A stretch of 38,398 bases of DNA from the NCBI RefSeq assembly GCF_014652855.1, contig NZ_BMZP01000026.1, positions 6,585-44,982 on the forward strand. The letters are read 5' to 3'. The DNA is from Novosphingobium pokkalii (GTDB lineage Bacteria > Pseudomonadota > Alphaproteobacteria > Sphingomonadales > Sphingomonadaceae). This document shows positions 24,421-31,879 of the stretch, piece after piece. The first letter of the stretch is position 1. Each line of letters begins with the position of its first letter. The notes below the pieces were generated by a model that worked only from the letters and a program-made list of their open reading frames with translations, searched no databases and was not told the DNA's origin. Position numbers and translations under genes: made by a program.

Positions 24421-25971
24421 ATGCATCCCAGCGAGTTTGCCCGTGCCACGCCGGACAAGGCGGCCATCATCATGGCCGGCTCGGGCGAGACCGTGACTTT
24501 CGCGCAACTCGAAGCCCGCTCCAACCAGGGCGCGCACCTCTTGCGCGGCGCCGGGCTGCAACCGGGCGCAGTGGTGGCGCTGATGCTGGAAAACGATGCG
24601 CGCTATCTGGAGATCACCTGCGCGGCCCATCGCGCCGGGCTCTATTTCGTCTGCCTGTCCACGCGCCTCGCGCCCGCCGAGATCGCCTATATCCTGCAAG
24701 ACAGCGGGGCGCAGATGCTGATTGCCTCGGGCACGCTGGCGCCGCTGCTGCATGCCGTGGCCGATGCCGCGCCGCCCCTGCGCTATACGCTCGGCCCGGC
24801 CGTGCCTGGCTGGCAGGCGTGGGAAGAAGCGACCGCAGCGCTGCCGACCACCCCGATCGCCGACGAGCGCGCCGGGATCGACATGCTCTATTCCTCGGGC
24901 ACTACCGGCCGCCCCAAGGGAATCAAGCCGCCGCTGCCGGCCGATCCGGCGATCACCACGCCCTCGCCGCTCGGCACCGTCTGCGCGCGCCTCGGGTTCG
25001 GGGCGGACACGATCTACCTCAATCCCGCGCCGCTCTATCACGCCGCGCCGCTGCGCTGGTGCCGCGAAGTGCTGGCGCTGGGCGGCACGGTGGTGATCAT
25101 GGAAAAGTTCGATCCCGAAGCCGCGCTGGCGCTGATCGAACGCCATCGCGTCACCCACAGCCAGTGGGTGCCCACGCATTTCGTGCGCATGCTCAAGCTG
25201 CCGGAGGAGGCGCGCGCCCGGCACGATTGCACTTCGCTGCGCCTGGCGATCCACGCCGCCGCGCCCTGCCCGGTGCCGGTCAAGCAGGCGATGATCGACT
25301 GGTGGGGGCCGATCCTGATGGAATACTATTCGGGCACCGAGGCGATCGGCATGACGCTGATCACCGCGCCCGAATGGCTGGCCCACCCCGGTTCGGTGGG
25401 GCGCGCGATGATCGGCACGCTCTATATCTGCGACGAGGACGACAATCCCCTGCCCCCGCGTCAGGAAGGGCTGGTGTGCTTTGCCGACGGGCCGACCTTT
25501 GCCTATCACAACGATCCTGAAAAGACCGCCGCGGCGCACAATCGCCATGGCTGGGCTACGTTTGGCGATGTGGGCTGGCTTGATGAGGAGGGCTATCTCA
25601 CCCTCACCGATCGCAAGAGCTTCATGATCATCTCGGGTGGGGTCAACATCTATCCGCAGGAAATCGAGAACGCCCTGGTCGTCCACCCGCGCATTGCCGA
25701 TGCCGCCGTGGTGGGCGCGCCCGATGCGGAAATGGGCGAATGCGTGGTCGCGGTGATCCAGCCGATGGACATGGCCGAGGCCACCCCCGCTTTCGCCCAG
25801 GAAGTGATCGACTGGCTGCGCCAGCAACTTTCCGGGGTGAAGATCCCGCGCCGGGTGGAATTCATGGCCCAACTGCCGCGACATCCCACAGGCAAGCTCT
25901 ACAAGCGCCTGCTGCACGATCGCTATCGCCAGCCCGGCGGCGCGCCGGAAACGCTGCTCAGCTTGCGCTGA
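24421..25971 (+). CDS. Acyl-CoA synthetase (AMP-forming)
   Basis: 516-aa ANL-superfamily ligase that activates a carboxylic acid as acyl-AMP and then acyl-CoA. ATG 24421 is chosen because GAGAGG lies 6 nt upstream and the protein then begins at the family N-terminus (HPSEFARATPDKAAII). Motifs: P-loop YSSGTTGRPKGI (about 192-203), YYSGTEAIG (about 303-311), GDVGWLDEEGYLTLTDR and MIISGGVNIYPQEIE around the hinge (about 384-420), and C-terminal PTGKLYKR with the catalytic Lys. It is the first gene of an operon with a P450 (42 bp downstream). It resembles synthetases for medium, long or cyclic acids, with no clear substrate signature. Probably controlled through TetR site C. Confidence 0.93.
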   Translation: MHPSEFARATPDKAAIIMAGSGETVTFAQLEARSNQGAHLLRGAGLQPGAVVALMLENDARYLEITCAAHRAGLYFVCLSTRLAPAEIAYILQDSGAQMLIASGTLAPLLHAVADAAPPLRYTLGPAVPGWQAWEEATAALPTTPIADERAGIDMLYSSGTTGRPKGIKPPLPADPAITTPSPLGTVCARLGFGADTIYLNPAPLYHAAPLRWCREVLALGGTVVIMEKFDPEAALALIERHRVTHSQWVPTHFVRMLKLPEEARARHDCTSLRLAIHAAAPCPVPVKQAMIDWWGPILMEYYSGTEAIGMTLITAPEWLAHPGSVGRAMIGTLYICDEDDNPLPPRQEGLVCFADGPTFAYHNDPEKTAAAHNRHGWATFGDVGWLDEEGYLTLTDRKSFMIISGGVNIYPQEIENALVVHPRIADAAVVGAPDAEMGECVVAVIQPMDMAEATPAFAQEVIDWLRQQLSGVKIPRRVEFMAQLPRHPTGKLYKRLLHDRYRQPGGAPETLLSLR

Positions 25972-26013
25972 ACCTTGCCAACACGACAAGACACAAGACT
26001 GGAGAGTGCCGAA

Positions 26014-27279
26014 ATGAGCGGGTTTGCCGTCAACCAGATCGCCGATCCCACTTTGTATGGAGACCCGCAGCGGCTGCAACAGTTCTACGACTGGTTGCGC
26101 CGGGAACATCCGGTGGCCTGGGCCGATCCCGAGGGCTTTCGCCCGTTCTGGGTGGTCTCGCGCCACGCCGATATCCGCGAACTGGAGCGCCAGCCCGAAA
26201 TCTTCAACGCCGGCCCGCGCATGACCTTGCTGCCGATCCCGGTGGAGCAGGCCAACGTGGCGATCTTCGGCGTGGAATCCGGCGTTTTCCCGCTCACCGC
26301 GATGGACGGCGCTCACCACCAGGCGATGCGCGCGCTGACCCAGGATTTCTTCCTGCCCAAAAACATCCGCAAGCTGGAAAGCGCCATTGCCAAGCATGCC
26401 ACCGCCTTTGTGGCGCGCATGGCGCAGGATGAAGGGTCGTGCGATCTCGCCACCGATATCGCCTTCTGGTATCCGCTGCGCGTCGCCATGGCGATCCTGG
26501 GCATCGACGAGCAGGACGAGGCGCGCATGCTGCGCCTGACGCACGAGCTGTTCGGCGCGTCCGATCCGGCGGTGCGTCGTCCCGGCCTGAGCGAGGCCGA
26601 GCATATCGTGGCGGTGAAGCAGGATTACATCGCGTTCTTCGATGCGATCACCCGCGATCGCCAGGCCAATCCGCGCGAGGACGTGGCCACGCTGATCGCC
26701 ACCGGCATGCCCGGCGGCGCCGAGATGAGCGCGGAAGAGCGCCTGGGCTATTACGTGATTGTCGCCACGGCCGGGCACGATACCACCGCCGCCTCGATCG
26801 TCGGCGGCATGCAGGCCCTGCTCGACAATCCCGAGCAGATGGCCCTGCTCAAGGCCCATCCCGAGCTGATGAAGACTTTCGTCAACGAGGCGATCCGCTG
26901 GACCGCGCCGGTCAAGCACTTCATGCGCAACGTGACGCAGGACTATACCCTGCACGGCCAGACGCTGCGTGCGGGCGATCACGTGCTGCTCTCGTTCGGC
27001 GCGGCCACGCGCGATCCCGAGGCCTTTGGCGATGCCGACTGCTTCCGCATCGATCGCGCGCTCAACAACCATCTCGCGTTCGGCCATGGCCCGCACACCT
27101 GCCTTGGCCAATACCTCGCCAAGCTGGAAATCGAGGCGTTCTTCACCGCCTTCTTCGCGCAGATCGCCACGATCGCGCCGGCCGGCCCGCCGATCTACAC
27201 CGAAGGCTCGTTCGTCAGCGGCATCCGCTCCATGCCCGTGCGCTATTCCCGCTTGCCGCAGCCGGTGGCATGCGCATGA
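26014..27279 (+). CDS. Cytochrome P450
   Basis: 421-aa soluble bacterial P450 monooxygenase. ATG 26014 follows GGAG by 9 nt. I-helix AGHDTT (253-258) carries the oxygen-activating Thr, the ExxR motif is EAIR (292-295), and the heme loop FGHGPHTCLG (356-365) supplies ligand Cys363. No membrane anchor or fused reductase is present, and no ferredoxin gene lies nearby, so electron-transfer partners must be encoded elsewhere. It lies between an acyl-CoA synthetase and a crotonase, with an ATGA overlap to the latter; hydroxylation of a hydrophobic substrate or its CoA ester before beta-oxidation is likely. It is generally like CYP families acting on sterol side chains or terpenes in actinobacteria and sphingomonads, but I do not assign a CYP family. 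Confidence 0.94.
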   Translation: MSGFAVNQIADPTLYGDPQRLQQFYDWLRREHPVAWADPEGFRPFWVVSRHADIRELERQPEIFNAGPRMTLLPIPVEQANVAIFGVESGVFPLTAMDGAHHQAMRALTQDFFLPKNIRKLESAIAKHATAFVARMAQDEGSCDLATDIAFWYPLRVAMAILGIDEQDEARMLRLTHELFGASDPAVRRPGLSEAEHIVAVKQDYIAFFDAITRDRQANPREDVATLIATGMPGGAEMSAEERLGYYVIVATAGHDTTAASIVGGMQALLDNPEQMALLKAHPELMKTFVNEAIRWTAPVKHFMRNVTQDYTLHGQTLRAGDHVLLSFGAATRDPEAFGDADCFRIDRALNNHLAFGHGPHTCLGQYLAKLEIEAFFTAFFAQIATIAPAGPPIYTEGSFVSGIRSMPVRYSRLPQPVACA

Positions 27280-28154
27280 CCGAACCAGTGTTTGAGCAGA
27301 TCACGCTGGACTTGGATCAAGGCGTCGCCACGCTCACCCTCCACCGGCCCGACAAGCTCAATGCCTTCACCACGCATATGATGCGCGAGATGGTGGCCGC
27401 GCTGGACCAGATCGATGCCGATGACGCGATCCGCGCGGTCATCGTCACCGGCAGCGGCCGCGCGTTCTGCGCCGGGGCCGACATTTCCGGCGGCGCCGGC
27501 AATTTCCGCGGCGATGCCAGAGCGACCGAGGCGCCGGACTACAGCGACCCGGCCACGCGCGATGGCGGCGGCATCCTGGCGCTGCGCATCTTCCAGCTCA
27601 AGAAGCCGATCATTGCCGCAATCAACGGCCCTGCGATCGGCATCGGCGCCACCATGCTGCTGCCGATGGACTTGCGCCTGGCCAGCGACACGGCGCGCTT
27701 CGGCTTCGTCTTCGCGCGGCGCGGCATCGTGCCCGAAGCGGCATCGAGCTATTTCCTGCCGCGCCTCGTCGGCATCAGCCGCGCACTGCGCTGGTGCTAC
27801 ACCGGCGCGGTGTTCGGCGCCGACGAGGCGCTGTCCGGCGGCCTGGTGGAGCAGGTCGTTGCGCCCGCCGACCTGCTGCCCACGGCCCAGGCCCTGGCGC
27901 GCGAGATTGCCGACAATGCCGCGCCGGTCTCTGTCGCGCTCACCCGCCAGATGCTGTGGCGCGGCCTGGGCATGACCGATCCGATGGAAGCGCATCGCAT
28001 CGAAAGCCGCGGCATCCTCACCCGCAGCCAGAGCGCCGACGCCCAGGAAGGCGTTGCCGCGTTCCTCGAAAAGCGCCCCGCCCGCTTCCCCGATCGCGTC
28101 TCGGCCGACATGCCGGACTACTTCCCGTGGTGGGAAGATCTGCCCTATGGCTGA
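27276..28154 (+). CDS. Crotonase-fold protein, probably delta3,delta2-enoyl-CoA isomerase
   Basis: 292-aa crotonase-superfamily protein whose ATG 27276 overlaps the P450 stop (ATGA); ATG 27270 two codons upstream is also possible. The oxyanion-hole segments AFCAGADIS (63-71) and GPAIGIGAT (118-126) are present. The hydratase glutamates are absent: Thr126 and Phe146 occupy those positions. Glu154 in RRGIVPEAASSYFLPRLVG instead sits where delta3,delta2-enoyl-CoA isomerases have their catalytic Glu (as in PEGCSSY of the peroxisomal enzyme). I therefore favour isomerase over hydratase; simple annotation would say enoyl-CoA hydratase. A C-terminal tail (SADMPDYFPWWEDLPYG) is longer than usual. It is the last gene of the synthetase-P450 operon; its 3' end overlaps the convergent hydrolase by 10 bp. 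Confidence 0.9.
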   Translation: MTEPVFEQITLDLDQGVATLTLHRPDKLNAFTTHMMREMVAALDQIDADDAIRAVIVTGSGRAFCAGADISGGAGNFRGDARATEAPDYSDPATRDGGGILALRIFQLKKPIIAAINGPAIGIGATMLLPMDLRLASDTARFGFVFARRGIVPEAASSYFLPRLVGISRALRWCYTGAVFGADEALSGGLVEQVVAPADLLPTAQALAREIADNAAPVSVALTRQMLWRGLGMTDPMEAHRIESRGILTRSQSADAQEGVAAFLEKRPARFPDRVSADMPDYFPWWEDLPYG

Positions 28155-28780
28155 CGGGCGATAAGCCCCAGCGCCTGCGCTTCGCTCACCACTTCGGCAT
28201 ATTTGGCCTGGAGGTCGAACAGGTTGGCTTCGTGCGGCGCGGCGTGGCGATCGCCACAGGCATCGGCGACCACGAAGGGCAGGAAGCCGTTCTGGCAGGC
28301 ATCGAGCGCGGTGGCGCGGATGCAGCCGGAGGTGGAGGTGCCGCAGATCAGCACCGTATCCACGCCCAGCGCGGTCAGCGTGGCGGCCAGATGCGTGGCG
28401 AAGAACGCCGAGGCATAGCGCTTGGTGATCACCACGTCGCCGTCCTGCGGGGCCAGCACGGCGGGAAAGGCGCCCAGCGGCGAGCCGCGGTCGAACACCT
28501 TGAGCGCGGGCACCTTGCGATAGAACACGCCGCCATCCGCCCCGCCGGGCTGGTATTCGACATTGGTGAAAATCACCGGCAGCCCCGCCGCGCGCGCTGC
28601 TGCCGTCACGCGCACGGCGCTCGCGAGCGCGCTTTCGATCCCGGCATAGAGCGGCGAGCCAGGCTGGAGATAGGCCTCGACCAGATCGACCAGCAGCAGC
28701 GCCGGGCGCTGTCCGAAGGGCAGGTGCCCGTCGAACGCCCCGGCATAGTTGGCCTCCAGCCCGGCTTCGTCCTTGGCCAT
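28145..28780 (-). CDS. Isochorismatase-fold amidohydrolase, N-carbamoylsarcosine amidase-like
   Basis: 211-aa cysteine hydrolase. The catalytic triad of the family is visible: Asp32 (ALLLVDLVEAY), Lys120 (VVITKRYASAF) and Cys153 (CGTSTSGCIRATALDA). The N-terminal GQRPALLLVDLVEAYLQPGS and the C-terminal GDR...NLFDLQAKYAEVVS follow N-carbamoylsarcosine amidohydrolase closely; maleamate or nicotinamide amidases are the other options. It is the last gene of the six-gene minus-strand operon, 4 bp after the CoA-transferase. Next to HyuA/HyuB it could release ammonia and CO2 from an N-carbamoyl product of ring opening, as in the N-methylhydantoin pathway. The stop codon lies inside the end of the convergent crotonase gene. 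Confidence 0.89.
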   Translation of the reverse strand: MAKDEAGLEANYAGAFDGHLPFGQRPALLLVDLVEAYLQPGSPLYAGIESALASAVRVTAAARAAGLPVIFTNVEYQPGGADGGVFYRKVPALKVFDRGSPLGAFPAVLAPQDGDVVITKRYASAFFATHLAATLTALGVDTVLICGTSTSGCIRATALDACQNGFLPFVVADACGDRHAAPHEANLFDLQAKYAEVVSEAQALGLIARQP

Positions 28781-28784
28781 CGCC

Positions 28785-29972
28785 TCAGATCACCCCGCGC
28801 GCGGCAAGATCATCCAGTTCTGCCTGGCCCAGGCCGAGCAGCGCGCCATAGATTTCCGCATTGTGCTGGCCCACCACCGAGGGGGCCGGGCGCCGCACCC
28901 CGCCGGGCGTGGCGGAAAAGCGCGGGAACGTGGACTGCATCTTGAGCGGACCGAACCGCTCGGTTTCCACTTCGATGATCGCCTCGCGCGCCTGGAAATG
29001 CGGATCGGCCAGCATGTCGGGCGCGCGATAGACGCGGCCCGCCGGGATCGAATATTCGATCATCAGCGCGTCCACTTCGTCCATGGTCAGCGTGCGCGTC
29101 CAGGCATCGATCAGCGCGTCCAGCTCTGTCTGGTTCTCGCCCCGCGCCAGATGCGTGGCATAGCGCGGATCGTCGCCCAGCTCGGGCCGCCCCATCGCTT
29201 CGGCCAGGCGCTTCCACAGCGAGTCCTTGTTGGCCCCGATCATGAATTCGCCGTCCTTGCAGGCATAGACGTTGGACGGCGCGATGCCCTTGAGGATCGA
29301 TCCGGACCGCTCGCGGATCAGGCCCATGCGGTCGTATTCCGGCACCAGGCCTTCCATCACCTGCAACACGCTTTCATAAAGCGCGGTGTCGATCACCTGG
29401 CCCTGCCCGGTCTTTTCCTTCACGTGCAGCGCGGCGAGCACGCCCATGCAACCATAGGTCGCGGTCAGCGTGTCACCGATCGAAACGCCCATGCGGCTCG
29501 GCGGGCGGTCCGGCTCGCCCACGATATAACGCCAGCCGCCCATTGCCTCGCCGATCCCGCCAAAACCGGCGCGGTCGGAATAGGGGCCGGTCTGGCCATA
29601 GCCGGACATGCGCGCGATGATCAGGTGCGGGAATTCGGCCAGCAGCACGTCCGGCCCCATGCCCCACTTTTCCAGCGTGCCCGGCTTGAAGTTCTCGATC
29701 AGCACGTCGGCATGGGCGATCAGGCGCCTCACCAGCGCCTGGCCTTCGGGCACGCGCAAGTTGGCACTGACCGAGCGCTTGTTGCGCGCGATCACTTCCC
29801 ACTGCACCTTTTCGCTGCCCTGGCCCCAGTCGCGCATCGGGTCGCCGGTGACTGGCGGCTCCACCTTGATGACGTCGGCCCCCATGTCGCCCAGCAACTG
29901 GCCGCAAAACGGCCCCGCCAGCAACTGGCCCAGTTCGACGACGCGGATATCCTGCAATGCACCGTTGTTCAT
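28785..29972 (-). CDS. Class III (CaiB/BaiF) CoA-transferase
   Basis: 395-aa CoA-transferase of the formyl-CoA/oxalate and crotonobetaine family, moving CoA between carboxylic acids. ATG 29972 is chosen: GGAG lies 6 nt upstream, within the end of the preceding gene, whose stop is 2 bp away. The N-terminus VVELGQLLAGPFCGQLLGDMGADVIKVE is the canonical nucleotide/CoA-binding start, and the catalytic Asp is in VIDTALYESV. NKRSVSANLR and ENFKPGTLEKWGMG are further family landmarks. It shares an operon with an HMG-CoA lyase-like enzyme, so loading CoA onto a 3-hydroxy-3-methylglutarate-like diacid (as human SUGCT can do) is an attractive inference. The substrate is not proven. Confidence 0.93.
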   Translation of the reverse strand: MNNGALQDIRVVELGQLLAGPFCGQLLGDMGADVIKVEPPVTGDPMRDWGQGSEKVQWEVIARNKRSVSANLRVPEGQALVRRLIAHADVLIENFKPGTLEKWGMGPDVLLAEFPHLIIARMSGYGQTGPYSDRAGFGGIGEAMGGWRYIVGEPDRPPSRMGVSIGDTLTATYGCMGVLAALHVKEKTGQGQVIDTALYESVLQVMEGLVPEYDRMGLIRERSGSILKGIAPSNVYACKDGEFMIGANKDSLWKRLAEAMGRPELGDDPRYATHLARGENQTELDALIDAWTRTLTMDEVDALMIEYSIPAGRVYRAPDMLADPHFQAREAIIEVETERFGPLKMQSTFPRFSATPGGVRRPAPSVVGQHNAEIYGALLGLGQAELDDLAARGVI

Positions 29973-29974
29973 GG

Positions 29975-31864
29975 TCACTCCGCCGCTTCTGCTTGCGGCC
30001 ACACCGGCGGGATGGGCGCCGGCAACCCGGTTTCCGCCTGGCAGGCGGCGCGCAAGGCATCAAGCCCCGGTCCGGTGTTGAACACCGGCAAGGCGCCGCC
30101 CCGCTGCGCGCGCATGTCCGCGCGCAGGGCCTGCGTCGCGGCCTCGTCCACCTCGCCACGGGCATCGGCCACCACGCCATAGGCGCGCGCGCCTTGCGGC
30201 GTGACCAGCCCCTGCACGATTTCCTTGCCGACCAGCGCCGGATCGCGCTCCAGCGGATCGCCCCAGCCACCGCCGCCCCAGGTGATGAAATGCAACTGGT
30301 CGCCTGCTTCCACGGCCAGGTCTTCCACCTTGTTGCCCACGATCTGCGTGGTGCCGTCGGCCTTTTCCAGGATCTTGCGCGCCCGCTTGCCCGGATCGCC
30401 GCCGTTCACGCCCCATGGCGGCACGAACCAGCGATCGTCGTGGATGGCGATCGTTCCAGCGCTGAGGAAGCGATAGGTCATGTGGATGCCGTTGCCGCCT
30501 CGATGCAGCCCGGCCCCGCCCGAATCGGGCTCGGTCGAATAGCGCTCGATCATCATCGGAAAGTAGCGTTCGAGGAACTCGTTGGGCACGTTGGTAAAGC
30601 CCGGCCACAGCGAATGCCCGTCCGGCCCATCGCCCAGCGGCCGGCCGGGAATGCCGCCAAAGCCGATCTGGAACAACTGGAACCACGCCTGCCCCTTGCC
30701 CGGCCGCGTGTCGTTGCCGGCATAGAACAAGTGGGGAGAGGACGAGAAGCCCGCCGCATTGAGAAATTCCGGCGTCTTTTGCCCCAGCAACCCGCCCAGG
30801 ATATCGAAGATGCGCCCCAGTGCATGGGTGCGCCCCGAAAGCGCGGCGGGAAAGCGCGGCTTGAGCAAGGATCCCTCGGGAATGCGCACATCGATCAGGT
30901 CATAGAACCCGTCGTTGAACAGGATCTGCGGATCGAAGACCATGATCATGTAGATGCCGAAGAACATCTTGAACATGTTTTCGTTGAGGTAGAAATTGAT
31001 CGAGGCCGCGCTCTGCGGATCGGTGCCGTCGAAATCGAGCACCACGGTCTCGCCTTCGCGCCACATCGTGCAGCGGATGCGATAGGGGCCAAAGCCCATG
31101 CCATCGTCGCAGATATAGTCCTCGAAGCTGACCGGCTCTTCGCTTACCGCCTGGCCCAGCAGGGTCTTCATCGCCCGGTGGTTGCGCGCCAGCAGTTCCT
31201 GCGTGGCCGAAACATAGACATCGTCGCCAAACCGCTCGGCCATTTCGATCACCCGGCGCGCGGCCACCCGGCACGAGGCGATCAGCGCATTGAGATCGGC
31301 CGCGCACCAATCGGGCTTGCGCGTCTGGTGCATCACCAGCTTCATCAGGTCGGCATTGTATTCGCCCTTGCGCCAGATTTTCACCGGCGGGATGCGCACC
31401 CCTTCCTCATAGATCGAATGGGCATTGATCGGCATGGAGCCAACCACCTTGCCGCCGATGTCGCTCTGGTGGCCGAACATCGAGGTATAGGCGATCAGCC
31501 GCCCGTCCTTGAACACCGGCAGCAGCACCAGCCAATCGTTGGAATGGCTGATCGCGCCATCCACCGAATAGGGATCGGACAGGAAGATCATGTCTCCCTC
31601 TTCCAGGGTGCCGTCGTAATTGGCCAGGAAGCCGCCGATGAAGCTGCCGAACTGGCCCACGATCATCTTGCCGGTGTGGTCGGCGATCAGGGGAAAGGCA
31701 TCGCCCTGTTCGCGGATGCCGGGCGACATCGCGGTGCGCACCAGCGTCGCGTCCATTTCCACGCGCGCGTTGCGCAGCGCGTTCTCGATGATGTCGAGCG
31801 TGACGGGATCGATGGCAACCTTGGCAAAGGGCTTGGGGTTGGTCTGGACGATCTGTGCAGGCAT
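29975..31864 (-). CDS. hyuB: Hydantoinase B / oxoprolinase-family subunit (HyuB-like)
   Basis: 629-aa HyuB-type subunit that pairs with HyuA in ATP-dependent cleavage of hydantoins, 5-oxoproline or lactams, or in acetone/acetophenone carboxylases. ATG 31864 has AAAGGG about 8 nt upstream. Family hallmarks: DPVTLDIIENALRNARVEMDATLVRTAMSPGIREQGD at the N-terminus, FGHQSDIGG (about residues 130-138), and the C-terminal GGAGLHRGGNG and PPWGVNGGDPG stretches. Length suits a separate B subunit with an added tail (about 570-629) that has no recognised motif. It lies 15 bp after HyuA. Whether the pair hydrolyses a ring or carboxylates a ketone cannot be settled from motifs; the amidase downstream favours hydrolysis. 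Confidence 0.92.
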   Translation of the reverse strand: MPAQIVQTNPKPFAKVAIDPVTLDIIENALRNARVEMDATLVRTAMSPGIREQGDAFPLIADHTGKMIVGQFGSFIGGFLANYDGTLEEGDMIFLSDPYSVDGAISHSNDWLVLLPVFKDGRLIAYTSMFGHQSDIGGKVVGSMPINAHSIYEEGVRIPPVKIWRKGEYNADLMKLVMHQTRKPDWCAADLNALIASCRVAARRVIEMAERFGDDVYVSATQELLARNHRAMKTLLGQAVSEEPVSFEDYICDDGMGFGPYRIRCTMWREGETVVLDFDGTDPQSAASINFYLNENMFKMFFGIYMIMVFDPQILFNDGFYDLIDVRIPEGSLLKPRFPAALSGRTHALGRIFDILGGLLGQKTPEFLNAAGFSSSPHLFYAGNDTRPGKGQAWFQLFQIGFGGIPGRPLGDGPDGHSLWPGFTNVPNEFLERYFPMMIERYSTEPDSGGAGLHRGGNGIHMTYRFLSAGTIAIHDDRWFVPPWGVNGGDPGKRARKILEKADGTTQIVGNKVEDLAVEAGDQLHFITWGGGGWGDPLERDPALVGKEIVQGLVTPQGARAYGVVADARGEVDEAATQALRADMRAQRGGALPVFNTGPGLDALRAACQAETGLPAPIPPVWPQAEAAE

Positions 31865-31879
31865 GGGTTTTCCCTTTCG

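Noticed and set aside
24256..27111. Long minus-strand open frame opposite synthetase and P450
   Set aside because: It covers two well-supported plus-strand enzymes and has antisense-like composition.
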